Shown in pieces: positions 1 to 7,037 of a stretch of DNA of 12,861 bases. The notes below the pieces were generated by a model, which worked only from the letters and a program-made list of their open reading frames with translations, searched no databases and was not told the origin of the DNA. Position numbers and translations under genes: made by a program. This DNA is from Ignavibacteria bacterium. GTDB taxonomy: Bacteria; Bacteroidota; Ignavibacteria; Kapaibacteriales; UBA4661. Each line of letters starts with the position of its first letter. Positions within the stretch are counted from its first letter, which is position 1. The stretch covers positions 1 to 12,861 of the forward strand of contig JAAFHM010000089.1 of assembly GCA_013298375.1 (NCBI GenBank), written 5' to 3'.

Positions 1-61
1 CGGGCTGCCCAAAAAGGTCGTGTTGGTCTGGCATGGTGGCAATGGGATAAAATGGTCGCAT
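1..61 (-). CDS. possible 5' end of a gene running off the left edge
   Basis: On the minus strand an ATG at 61-59 opens a frame that stays open to the window edge, giving 20 residues that begin MRPFYPIATM and continue PDQHDLFGQP. A second in-frame ATG is at 34-32, and an in-frame stop lies upstream at 88-86. The composition looks protein-like, but 20 residues are too few to identify a family. The same bases in the + direction, same codon register, also read as a C-terminal tail (GLPKKVVLVWHGG... ending at TAA 65-67), so the strand is not certain. There is no clear Shine-Dalgarno sequence, as for most genes here. If real, it is the next minus-strand gene after the reductase at 289-1269, separated by the palindrome at 111-166. 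Confidence 0.3.
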   Translation of the reverse strand, partial: MRPFYPIATMPDQHDLFGQP

Positions 62-110
62 ACCTAAGAGTTGCTGTCTAGTAGTTCATCAAATAAGTTT
101 CGCAGTAATG

Positions 111-166
111 CTTCGGGCAGACTCAGGATGAAGTTTTATGCGGTCTTCATCCTGAGCCTGCCGAAG
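111..166. repeat. REP-like imperfect palindrome
   Basis: Two arms, 111-133 and 145-166, are near-perfect reverse complements. They share the core CTCAGGATGAAG on the left and CTTCATCCTGAG on the right, differ by one inserted G and one A/G difference, and are separated by an 11-nt loop (134-144). The motif resembles the short palindromic CTTCGRCAGGCTCAGG-type repeats found in many intergenic regions of Bacteroidota and other environmental bacteria; that comparison is from memory. Neither side has a T-tract, so it is probably not an intrinsic terminator. It lies 122 bp beyond the 3' end of the minus-strand reductase gene. The rest of 62-288 holds no gene that I can support. A partial echo, ATGCTTCGG, recurs at 279-287. 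Confidence 0.7.
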
Positions 167-288
167 GGTTTGTTAATCTGTATAATGTCTATTGTTTCTC
201 ATCACGCTCGAAGTCAGTCATCATGCGCCCCAAAACTTCATCTACACCGTATCAAATCAAGAAAGTCGCACTTTTAAGATGCTTCGGT

Positions 289-1269
289 CTAACCAACAAT
301 CAAGATTTTACCACCTCGCCCGGGTTGTTCTGCATGGACAACCGCCTTTGCAAAATCTTCCAAGGCGTATTGCGCATCAACCGTAACGTTCAGTTTTCCA
401 CTGGCAAAGAGCTTAATGAGCGTTGAAGCGGCTTTCTGTTGCGTGGCAGCATCGGTAGTTTTCATCCACTCGGTGAGCCAGAAGCCGCGCAGTGTCAGTT
501 GTTTGAAGATAAGAATGCCGCTATTGACGGGGATATTTTCCAAACTCAGCATTCCATAAACCAGCATTGTTCCACCCCGTGTGAGGCTTTCCAGCGCTTC
601 AGCACCTGCTTTTCCACCGATTGCCTCCAATGCCGCATTCGCGCCGCGCCCCGTGAGTTCTTTCACGCGCTGTTGTAAATGCTCTTTTGCCGTATTCACC
701 ACCGCCGATGCACCAAGTTTGAGCAAGTGTTCCGTGAAATCATCACGCCGCACAGTGCATAAAACCTTGATCCCCTGCTCTGCGGCAAGTTGCACAACAA
801 GTTGGCTAAACGTCGAAGCGCCCGCCGTGAGCAAAAGCCAATCGCCCGCTTGCAAGCGACATTCGTGCAGCATCGCCCACGCTGTAAGTGGATTGACAAA
901 CATTTGCGCCCCGATTTCATCGCTCACCGCATCCGGCAAGGGAATAACCGTTGCTGCTTGAACGCAGACATACTCCTGCCAAGCGCCCTGCAAGGCGGTG
1001 AGCGCAATACGTGTTCCGGCAGGAAGTCTCGTTGCGTCAACACCTACGCCGTGTGCTTCAACAACACCCATTGCCTCGAAACCCGCGCCACAAGGCGGCT
1101 TGGGGCGAATGCCGTAGCCACCGCGAATAAAGGCAAGGTCGGAAGGATTGATGGAACGGACTTTGACGCGCACGAGGACTTCTCCTGCGGCGGGCGTGGG
1201 TTGGGGAATATCACGGAGGCTCAGTACCTCTGCTGGTTCACCGATGGTATCGAATTGTACAGCTTTCAT
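289..1269 (-). CDS. MDR-family NAD(P)H oxidoreductase, MECR/Etr1-like 2-enoyl thioester reductase
   Basis: This 326-residue protein belongs to the medium-chain dehydrogenase/reductase superfamily. Its best resemblance is to the zinc-free 2-enoyl thioester reductases (mitochondrial MECR/Etr1), which reduce trans-2-enoyl-ACP or -CoA with NADPH in fatty-acid synthesis. The N-terminal GroES-like domain has INPSD (40-44) followed by GGYG. Y52 aligns with the catalytic Tyr of Etr1. The NPLTAW segment (126-131) matches MECR NPCTAY. The Rossmann fold carries AGASTFSQ (149-156), a degenerate glycine motif, then VRR (173-175), consistent with NADPH. RGGTMLVYG (231-239) and RGFWLTEW (261-268) are strikingly MECR-like. 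The structural and catalytic zinc ligands of alcohol dehydrogenases are absent. I chose the ATG at 1269 (MKAVQF) because a further 52 in-frame upstream residues look unlike this family. It is divergent from pyrG, with no clear Shine-Dalgarno sequence. It could instead be a quinone oxidoreductase; the fold is sure, the substrate is not. Confidence 0.85.
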   Translation of the reverse strand: MKAVQFDTIGEPAEVLSLRDIPQPTPAAGEVLVRVKVRSINPSDLAFIRGGYGIRPKPPCGAGFEAMGVVEAHGVGVDATRLPAGTRIALTALQGAWQEYVCVQAATVIPLPDAVSDEIGAQMFVNPLTAWAMLHECRLQAGDWLLLTAGASTFSQLVVQLAAEQGIKVLCTVRRDDFTEHLLKLGASAVVNTAKEHLQQRVKELTGRGANAALEAIGGKAGAEALESLTRGGTMLVYGMLSLENIPVNSGILIFKQLTLRGFWLTEWMKTTDAATQQKAASTLIKLFASGKLNVTVDAQYALEDFAKAVVHAEQPGRGGKILIVG

Positions 1270-1300
1270 GCACGATAGGGGAAATAAGTGTGGAAGGGGA

Positions 1301-1337
1301 GAAGGGCGCAAATGCGATACCTTCGGGACTTTATCGC
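1301..1337 (+). promoter_or_regulatory. overlapping alternative hairpins in the reductase-pyrG divergent region
   Basis: Two hairpins share bases here. One pairs GAAGG (1301-1305) with CCTTC (1320-1324) around an inner CGC-AAAT-GCG. The other pairs GCGATA (1314-1319) with TATCGC (1332-1337) and encloses CC-TTCG-GG (1320-1327), a stable UUCG tetraloop. They cannot form together. The region lies about 100-140 nt upstream of pyrG and within about 70 nt of the divergent reductase start, so it could act as a leader structure for either gene. No T-tract follows in either direction. A regulatory role is conjecture. Confidence 0.25.
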
Positions 1338-1376
1338 TTCGGCACGGAAAAATACGATTTTTTAGGAAATTTTTAC

Positions 1377-1384
1377 TATGTTTG
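1377..1384 (+). promoter_or_regulatory. possible -7 promoter element of pyrG
   Basis: TATGTTTG matches the Bacteroidetes -7 consensus TAnnTTTG exactly and ends 56 nt before the pyrG start codon. No TTTG is visible about 20 nt upstream, where the -33 element should be, so this is a half-site match in an A+T-rich stretch. The tract just after it is a short tandem TTTGTGCC/TTTGTGTT. Confidence 0.25.
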
Positions 1385-1440
1385 TGCCTTTGTGTTTCTA
1401 TTCTTATTGTACCCGAATACCACACAAGGGATATATCATC

Positions 1441-3063
1441 ATGGCGGCAAAAGCAAAAAAGACCAAATATATTTTTATCACCGGCGGCGTTCTTTCCTCA
1501 CTGGGAAAGGGCATTACATCGGCATCGCTGGGGCTTTTGCTCAAAGAGCGAGGGTTGTCGGTAACGATAATGAAATTCGACCCCTACATCAATGTTGACC
1601 CGGGAACGATGAACCCGTACCAACATGGCGAGGTCTATGTCACCGACGACGGCGCAGAAACTGACCTTGATTTGGGGCATTACGAGCGCTTTGTCCAAGC
1701 GCCTGTCACTCGCCAAAACAGCGTCAGCACTGGGCAGATTTATTTCGAGGTGATTCAGCGCGAGCGGCAAGGGAAGTATCTGGGCAAAACCGTCCAAGTT
1801 GTGCCGCACATCACCGATGAAATCAAGCGGCGTATGACGACTTACGACAAAAAATTCGACGTAGTGCTTATCGAACTCGGCGGCACAGTGGGCGATATTG
1901 AATCCATGCCGTTTCTGGAAGCCGCACGGCAACTCGGCTTGGAGCTAGGGCGCACGAACGCGCTCTTTATCCACCTCACCTACGTTCCCTTTATCAAATC
2001 GGCGGGTGAAGTTAAGACCAAGCCCACCCAACATTCCGTGCGAATGCTGATGGAATATGGCATACAGCCGGATATTCTGGTCTGCCGATGCGAAGAAGAA
2101 TTAGAAAAAGACGTAAAAAACAAAATTGCCCTGTTTTGCAATGTCGAGGAAGATTCTGTTGTCCTAGCGCTAGATGCAGAAACGATTTACGAAGTCCCGA
2201 TACTCTACGCCAAAGCAAAATTAGATGATGCCGTTGTGCGCAAACTCAATATTCAACGCACGTCCAAGCCGACGCTAACGGAGTGGTCGAAATTTGTCCA
2301 ACGAGTCAAAAAGCCTAAGAACCAAGTAACCATCGGCTTTGTTGGGAAATATGTTCAACTGCAAGATGCATACAAAAGCATTTTAGAAGCACTTTCTCAT
2401 GCCGGAGCTGTGAACAATACTCGTGTTCACGTCAAATACATTGACTCTGAAAAAATCACCTCGCATGAAGAAGCCGTCGCAGCACTTGCGGACACGCATG
2501 GAATCATCGTTGCGCCCGGTTTTGGTTCGCGGGGCATCGAAGGAAAAATTTGGGCAATTCAGCACGTCCGCGAAAACGGTATTCCTTTTTTTGGGATTTG
2601 TCTGGGAATGCAATGCGCCGTGATAGAATTTGCGCGGAATGTCTGCGGTCTCGCCAATGCAAATTCCGGCGAATTTAAAAAAGTAAAAAATAACGTTATT
2701 GACCTCATGCCCGACCAACGCGGAGTGACAAACAAAGGCGGAACCATGAGGCTTGGCTCGTATCCTTGCGTTCTGAAAGAAGGCACGAAGGCGTTTGAGT
2801 CCTACAAATCGCAAATCATACGCGAACGCCACCGCCATCGTTACGAATTTAACAATGAGTTCCGCGAAGAATTAGAATCAAACGGCTTGGTTATTAGCGG
2901 TGTTTCGCCCGATGCTCGGCTGGTGGAAATGATTGAACTGCCGAACCATCCTTGGTTTGTGGGCTGTCAATTCCACCCCGAATTTAAGTCCGTCGCCGTT
3001 GGCGGGCATCCGCTTTTTGTTCATTTTATCGGCGCATCTTTGGCGCATCAGGGCAAAAGCTAG
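1441..3063 (+). CDS. pyrG: CTP synthase (glutamine-hydrolysing)
   Basis: This enzyme makes CTP from UTP, ATP and glutamine, the last step of de novo pyrimidine nucleotide synthesis in the cytosol. The protein has 540 residues (E. coli has 545). The N-terminal synthetase domain holds the nucleotide-binding GGVLSSLGKG (15-24), DPYINVDPGTMNP (47-59) and the VTDDGAETDLDLGHYERF segment (67-84). The C-terminal class I glutaminase domain has GICLGMQ with nucleophile C387 and QFHPE with H512 and E514, so the triad is complete. The oxyanion loop reads APGFGSRG (358-365), one Gly shorter than E. coli PGGFG, as I recall for Bacteroidetes enzymes. The ATG at 1441 (MAAKAKKTKYIF) fits the family N-terminus; 21 in-frame upstream residues do not. 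AAGGG at 1426-1430 is a plausible but distant ribosome-binding site (10-nt gap). It is divergent from the upstream reductase. Confidence 0.98.
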   Translation: MAAKAKKTKYIFITGGVLSSLGKGITSASLGLLLKERGLSVTIMKFDPYINVDPGTMNPYQHGEVYVTDDGAETDLDLGHYERFVQAPVTRQNSVSTGQIYFEVIQRERQGKYLGKTVQVVPHITDEIKRRMTTYDKKFDVVLIELGGTVGDIESMPFLEAARQLGLELGRTNALFIHLTYVPFIKSAGEVKTKPTQHSVRMLMEYGIQPDILVCRCEEELEKDVKNKIALFCNVEEDSVVLALDAETIYEVPILYAKAKLDDAVVRKLNIQRTSKPTLTEWSKFVQRVKKPKNQVTIGFVGKYVQLQDAYKSILEALSHAGAVNNTRVHVKYIDSEKITSHEEAVAALADTHGIIVAPGFGSRGIEGKIWAIQHVRENGIPFFGICLGMQCAVIEFARNVCGLANANSGEFKKVKNNVIDLMPDQRGVTNKGGTMRLGSYPCVLKEGTKAFESYKSQIIRERHRHRYEFNNEFREELESNGLVISGVSPDARLVEMIELPNHPWFVGCQFHPEFKSVAVGGHPLFVHFIGASLAHQGKS

Positions 3064-3174
3064 TTTCGCCCTTGACGTGCGAATACTCCGTCCAAGAAGG
3101 ATGCGAACGCAGTCCGCCCCTTCGCTACTCTGCGCATCAACAATGTACGCGCTTCATCGCTTCCTCTCCCTTTA

Positions 3175-3192
3175 TGCGAACTTGCGTTCGCA
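3175..3192 (+). terminator. weak hairpin between pyrG and the FKBP gene
   Basis: TGCGAAC (3175-3181) and GTTCGCA (3186-3192) form a 7-bp perfect stem with a TTGC loop, followed by CTCCTATTTTT. It could be a weak intrinsic terminator for pyrG or a leader hairpin, because it ends only 21 nt before the FKBP start codon. The 150-nt gap (3064-3213) also repeats ATGCGAAC at 3101-3108 and 3174-3181. I see no gene in this gap. Confidence 0.35.
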
Positions 3193-3213
3193 CTCCTATT
3201 TTTCGCTACAACC

Positions 3214-3666
3214 ATGCTCAAACATAGTATTTTCTTATTTTTCCTCACCGCTTTGAGCGTTCTAGTTTCCTGTCGGAAGCCCGTGCGCGACATTGCAAAA
3301 CTCGAAAAGGTTCAGTTTATGGATACCACCAAAACCGCATCAGGACTGCAATACGCAGAAATTCACGAAGGCACAGGCGCAAGCCCGAATCGCGGGCAGC
3401 GCGTCACCGTTCATTACACGGGCGTTCTGGAGAATGGCATAAAATTCGACTCTTCGGTTGACCGCGACGAACCATTTACTTTCAAACTCGGCGTGGGACA
3501 AGTGATTGAAGGCTGGGACGAAGGCGTAGCAACGATGAAAACGGGTGGAAAGCGCCGTTTGATTATTCCGAGCAATCTTGCCTACGGACCGCGTGGTATT
3601 GCGGGTGCAATTCCGCCGAATGCAACACTGATTTTTGATGTGGAACTTTTGAAAATTTCTGATTAA
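3214..3666 (+). CDS. lipoprotein FKBP-type peptidyl-prolyl cis-trans isomerase
   Basis: This 150-residue protein should catalyse prolyl cis-trans isomerisation and help fold proteins in the periplasm or at the cell surface. Residues 1-20 form a lipoprotein signal: one Lys, a hydrophobic run, then lipobox LVSC with C20 as the lipidated residue. A short linker leads to one FKBP domain at about 43-149. Active-site positions known from FKBP12 are kept: Y68 (VHYTG), F78 and D79 (KFDSS), F88/F90, V97-I98 and W101 (GQVIEGWD), Y124 (LAYGPRG) and F141 (IFDVELL). With a single domain and a short N-terminus it is smaller than E. coli FkpA. An internal Met36 would give a cytosolic form, but the lipobox is so typical that the upstream start is preferred. 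No Shine-Dalgarno sequence is seen. It is the first gene of the likely unit with the NuiA-like gene (81-nt gap to its start) and the PrsW gene. Confidence 0.95.
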   Translation: MLKHSIFLFFLTALSVLVSCRKPVRDIAKLEKVQFMDTTKTASGLQYAEIHEGTGASPNRGQRVTVHYTGVLENGIKFDSSVDRDEPFTFKLGVGQVIEGWDEGVATMKTGGKRRLIIPSNLAYGPRGIAGAIPPNATLIFDVELLKISD

Positions 3667-3747
3667 CTTGCTTGAAGAGTTTTGTGGAGACCGATAGCAC
3701 AACCGAAGCAAATACTTGCAGATTTTTTTGATGTTGCGAGAAAAATT

Positions 3748-4158
3748 ATGAAGATGAATATTCCACCCGAAGCGCTTTTGAATCAACTGAGCGTTGCTGC
3801 CGAAGGGCTGCTCTATCCAAGCGAAACCGATGCGCCGCTTATCCCGTTTGCATGGGAGACGATGCGCGACTTTTCGATTGATAAGTTGCTGATTGCCACG
3901 CGACACGACCGTAATACTCCGGTGGACGGCATGGAAGCAAAAGATTTTTTTGAGCCTGTCACCCGCCTAGAAGAGTGGTTCGACGATAGCGAGATAGCTA
4001 CTGCCAAGCGTTTTGAGCATCTCTACGACACATTGGACGACCTTCTCGAAGAAATTTCCGTCTATCGTGTCGGGGTTGTGAATATTAGCGTTTACGTTAT
4101 CGGAAAAGCTGCTGGCGGCTATTTTGCTGGTATTTCGACCAAAGTTGTGGAAACCTAA
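3748..4158 (+). CDS. NuiA-like nuclease A inhibitor family protein
   Basis: The protein has 136 residues, against 135 for Anabaena NuiA, which binds and blocks the sugar-nonspecific nuclease NucA. Similarity runs end to end from memory of NuiA: LLNQLSVAAEGLLYPSE at the N-terminus, RLEEWFDD in the middle, and VYVIGKAAGGYFAGISTKVVET at the end, where the last eight residues are identical to NuiA. The NuiA residues I recall as critical for nuclease binding have counterparts: E26 (NuiA E24), W77 (W76) and the C-terminal T136 (T135, whose carboxyl end helps bridge the nuclease metal). The ATG at 3748 fits the family length; an alternative ATG is at 3754, and the frame extends upstream to a TTG at 3682 but looks non-coding. 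No signal peptide is visible, so the product is probably cytosolic. No NucA-type nuclease (DRGH motif) occurs in the window. The family call is firm; whether it inhibits a nuclease here is unknown. Confidence 0.88.
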   Translation: MKMNIPPEALLNQLSVAAEGLLYPSETDAPLIPFAWETMRDFSIDKLLIATRHDRNTPVDGMEAKDFFEPVTRLEEWFDDSEIATAKRFEHLYDTLDDLLEEISVYRVGVVNISVYVIGKAAGGYFAGISTKVVET

Positions 4159-4224
4159 TCTCTTGTTTTAATGTTGCCTTAAATTCTCTTTTATCAATAC
4201 GTTATCAAACAAAGGCGGTGCGAT

Positions 4225-5190
4225 ATGGGGCTAAAAGTTCTTCTTGCCTTTCCGTTCGCAATTATTCCAATGTTGCTATTTCTCTACGTTGTTCGCCGTT
4301 TGGATAAATACGACCCGGAACCCTTGTGGCTGATGTCATTTCACTTCCTCTGGGGAGCGCTGATAGCAGTGAGTGGTGCGGCGCTTATGAACGGGCAGGT
4401 AATGGAATGGTTTGGTGTTACGGGGCTAACATTGCAAACCGCCACTAAAGAAAAGGCGGTTTTGCTTGTTCTGGCTGTTGCGGTGATTGGTCCGATTCTT
4501 GAGGAGCTACTGAAGGCATCCGTTTTTGGTATTAGTGTTGGTGTACGAGAGTTTAACAACGTTACCGACGGAATTGTGTATGGTTCGGCAGTTGGTTTTG
4601 GCTTTGCCGCATCGGAAAATCTCGTCTATTTCATCCAAAACGCTATGGCGGATGAAGGCTGGGTGCAGCTTGTAATCTATCGCACGTTTTTCTCGGCAAT
4701 TATGCACGCGCTGTCGTCGGCGATATTTGCAGCGTTTCTTGGTTATGGGCGCTTCAAATATGGTGATATTCCCAAACACTTAGCCTTTTACGGTATCGTT
4801 CCCGCAATCCTCCTCCATATGGGCTGGAACTACTTTATTTTCTCAACCTCCTACGGTCTGAATGTGTTTGGATTTATTATTGTTATCGTTGCTTTTGCGG
4901 GTATGTGTTATGCTTTTGCACGGTCAATGAAGTACGAGCATATTTTCATCCGCGAGGAGCTTTCCGAAGAAGCCAAAGCGGGCAATATCCCCGAAGCATA
5001 CATTGAATTGCCCTTCCGCGACCACGAAACTGCCGATGAATACATGGTTGCGCTGATATGTTCACAAATTGCTTTCGAGCGTATAACGAACCGTCAGTTG
5101 CGTACACCGCATCAAATAGAGCGATCGAATAGAGTTCTTGCGGCGCTTCGGCAGAAAATCAAGTCGCTGCCGCCTTTACCGGGTACATAA
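4225..5190 (+). CDS. PrsW-family intramembrane metalloprotease
   Basis: This 321-residue polytopic membrane protein belongs to the PrsW branch of the CAAX-protease/Abi superfamily. Bacillus PrsW makes the first cut of anti-sigma factor RsiW. The characteristic motifs are present in order: EELLK (93-97), NNVTDGIVYG (111-120), GFGFAASEN with E131 and N132, R153, then HALSS with H161, and LLHMGWN with H198. The Glu and His residues are the expected zinc and catalytic ligands. About eight hydrophobic segments span residues 5-232. A cytosolic-looking tail of about 85 residues follows (from about 235) with many charged residues (REELSEEAKAG and onward). The ATG at 4225 has AAAGG about 9 nt upstream, one of the few plausible ribosome-binding sites in this window. 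No RsiW-like or sigma-factor gene is nearby, so the substrate is unknown. It lies 66 nt after the NuiA-like gene and is followed by a terminator. Confidence 0.93.
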   Translation: MGLKVLLAFPFAIIPMLLFLYVVRRLDKYDPEPLWLMSFHFLWGALIAVSGAALMNGQVMEWFGVTGLTLQTATKEKAVLLVLAVAVIGPILEELLKASVFGISVGVREFNNVTDGIVYGSAVGFGFAASENLVYFIQNAMADEGWVQLVIYRTFFSAIMHALSSAIFAAFLGYGRFKYGDIPKHLAFYGIVPAILLHMGWNYFIFSTSYGLNVFGFIIVIVAFAGMCYAFARSMKYEHIFIREELSEEAKAGNIPEAYIELPFRDHETADEYMVALICSQIAFERITNRQLRTPHQIERSNRVLAALRQKIKSLPPLPGT

Positions 5191-5209
5191 ATTTCGCCGA
5201 TATTATTGA

Positions 5210-5268
5210 GATGTAGTCTATCGCTCTGGTTGAGAAACAGGTAGCAGTAGGCTACATCTTTTGTTTTT
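5210..5268 (+). terminator. intrinsic terminator after the PrsW gene
   Basis: GATGTAG (5210-5216) pairs with CTACATC (5252-5258). The stem continues inward with G-T wobbles and the CTA/TAG, GCT/AGC and CTG/CAG pairs to a small GAGA loop (5232-5235). The T-rich tract TTTTTGTTTTT follows directly (5259-5268 and flanks). This should end the transcript that carries the FKBP, NuiA-like and PrsW genes. The rest of the gap to 5307 has no Shine-Dalgarno sequence for the next gene. Confidence 0.78.
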
Positions 5269-5307
5269 AGCCTGATTCTACCTGATATATTCCTTCCCCT
5301 AACCGCT

Positions 5308-6972
5308 ATGACACTTGCCGAAAAAATCCACGCCGCCCAGACCGTGCGCAATATTCCACCGGAATCCTACACGCTGCCATACCGCTCCATTGCTGAACTT
5401 CTCGCATACCAAGAGCGAGTGAATGCCGAGAAAACCTTCATTATTTATTATGACGAAGCGAATAACCGCACACAACAGCGCTATGGGGAGTTTATTCATC
5501 TGGTGCGCACGGCAGCAGCACTCATGCGCTCACTTGGCTTGCAGCCCGGAGACCGCATTGCGACTGCCGCTCACAATCATCCCGATACCATCGCACAGTA
5601 CTTTGCCGCATGGCTTCTGGGCTTATGCGTTGTGCCACTGAATATGAGTGAGGATGACGAGCGTTTGCGCTATATCCTTGCCAATTCTCAAGCAAAAACG
5701 CTCTTTTGCCGTGAGGAGTATCGTGAAAGAATGTTGGGGCTTATGCCTGCCGAAACAGCACTGGTGCGGGTTTTTGATAACACGGCGACCGAAGGCGGTC
5801 TGCATCACCAGGCTGAAGCATTGCCGCCGTATATTCCCGACGGAAGTGCTTCGCAGCTTGATGATGAGTGCTTTATCGTGTACACAAGCGGTACAACAGG
5901 GCATCCGAAGGGCGTTGTGCTGACGCAGCGCAATATTCTCGCGGATTCGGAGGCGATTGCCGCATGGCACGGCATCAATACGGAAACCGTGATGATGTGT
6001 GTGCTGCCCGTGCATCACGTCAACGGAACGATTGTCACCCACACAACCCCGATGCTTACTGGTGCGACAACGGTTTTGCAGCGAAAATTTCAGACTGAGT
6101 ATTTTTTTCCTCGTATTCAAGCCGAAGGTGTGCATATCGTATCGGTCGTGCCGACGCTCCTCGCCTTTCTTTTGGAGGCAAACAAAATCGCTCCTCTCCA
6201 AGCGGTGCCAGAGACATTGCGGTATTGTATTTGTGGCGCAGGACCTCTTACCTGTTCGCTTGCAGAGCAGTTCGAGACGACCTTCGGCGTGAGGATTTTG
6301 CACGGCTACGGGCTTTCGGAAACGACGTGTTATTCGTGCTATTTGCCGGTAAACTTGAGTGCGGAGGCGCACCGCCACTGGATGCAAGACTATGGTTTCC
6401 CCAGTATCGGCGTGGCGATTGCTGCCAACGACATGGCAATCCATGACGAACACGGCATAGCGCTTGGTGCAATGGAGCGTGGTGAAATCGTCATTCGCGG
6501 AGCAAATGTGATGCGGGAGTATTTCCAAAATCCCGAAGCAAACGAGAAAACCTTTGCTTACGGCTGGTTTCGGAGCGGCGACGAGGGATTTTTCGACCGC
6601 GATGCCGATGGCAGGGAATATTTTTTTATTACCGGGCGGCTCAAAGAGCTGATTATACGTGGCGGCGTGAACCTTGCACCGTTGGAAATTGATGAAGTTC
6701 TTGCCCGTGCGCCGGGCGTGAAAGCCGGAATTTGTGTGGGATTTGAAAACGATTTTTACGGCGAAGAGGTCGGTGCGCTCGTTATTCCTGAGTCCCCCGA
6801 CATCAGCAAAGAAGCTATTTTGGAGCATTGTCTCGCTGCCATGCCGTTTAGCAAAGCGCCGAAAGTGGTCGTTTTTGCTGATGCGCTTCCGGTTACTTCG
6901 ACAGGGAAATATCAGCGCAATAGCGTTAAACACCTGTTTGCAGCTTGGAAAACAGCACAGTTTCGGAAATGA
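5308..6972 (+). CDS. AMP-forming acyl-CoA synthetase / acid-CoA ligase
   Basis: This 554-residue member of the ANL superfamily should activate a carboxylic acid with ATP to an acyl-adenylate and pass it to CoA (or another thiol). All core motifs are present: the phosphate loop YTSGTTGHPKGVV (192-204), GYGLSETT (333-340), GWFRSGDEGFFD with D425 (419-430), the hinge region TGRLKELIIRGG with R444 (442-453), and the C-terminal STGKYQR with catalytic K534. Length is normal and both the large and small domains are complete. The substrate cannot be read from sequence; a fatty or aryl acid is plausible. ATG 5308 (MTLAEKIHAAQ) is the only sensible start, with no Shine-Dalgarno sequence. The preceding terminator suggests its own promoter. 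Its stop TGA (6970-6972) overlaps an ATG at 6969 that is in frame with the next gene, so the two may be co-transcribed. Neighbours do not reveal the pathway. Confidence 0.93.
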   Translation: MTLAEKIHAAQTVRNIPPESYTLPYRSIAELLAYQERVNAEKTFIIYYDEANNRTQQRYGEFIHLVRTAAALMRSLGLQPGDRIATAAHNHPDTIAQYFAAWLLGLCVVPLNMSEDDERLRYILANSQAKTLFCREEYRERMLGLMPAETALVRVFDNTATEGGLHHQAEALPPYIPDGSASQLDDECFIVYTSGTTGHPKGVVLTQRNILADSEAIAAWHGINTETVMMCVLPVHHVNGTIVTHTTPMLTGATTVLQRKFQTEYFFPRIQAEGVHIVSVVPTLLAFLLEANKIAPLQAVPETLRYCICGAGPLTCSLAEQFETTFGVRILHGYGLSETTCYSCYLPVNLSAEAHRHWMQDYGFPSIGVAIAANDMAIHDEHGIALGAMERGEIVIRGANVMREYFQNPEANEKTFAYGWFRSGDEGFFDRDADGREYFFITGRLKELIIRGGVNLAPLEIDEVLARAPGVKAGICVGFENDFYGEEVGALVIPESPDISKEAILEHCLAAMPFSKAPKVVVFADALPVTSTGKYQRNSVKHLFAAWKTAQFRK

Positions 6973-7037
6973 GAAGTGCCGTATTTATTTGCCCGATTAT
7001 GTACCGCTTTTTGCTTTTTTCACTTTTTACTGTTTCG

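Noticed and set aside
1378..1440. N-terminal extension of pyrG (MFVPLCFYSYC...)
   Set aside because: The Cys/Tyr-rich residues do not fit the family. The ATG at 1441 matches known CTP synthase starts.
2513..2533. Missing Gly in the PyrG glutaminase loop (PGFG instead of PGGFG)
   Set aside because: It looked like a deletion, but I recall the same PGFG in Bacteroides CTP synthases, and the catalytic triad is intact. It is treated as a lineage trait.
3060..3293. A 77-codon minus-strand frame between pyrG and the FKBP gene
   Set aside because: It overlaps the FKBP signal-peptide region, is Arg/Lys-rich without domain features, and has no promoter or ribosome-binding site.
5623..6933. A 436-codon minus-strand open frame opposite the acyl-CoA ligase
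   Set aside because: It lies wholly antisense to a gene with all ANL motifs. Its translation is rich in Arg, His and Cys with no recognisable domain, as expected of a shadow frame.
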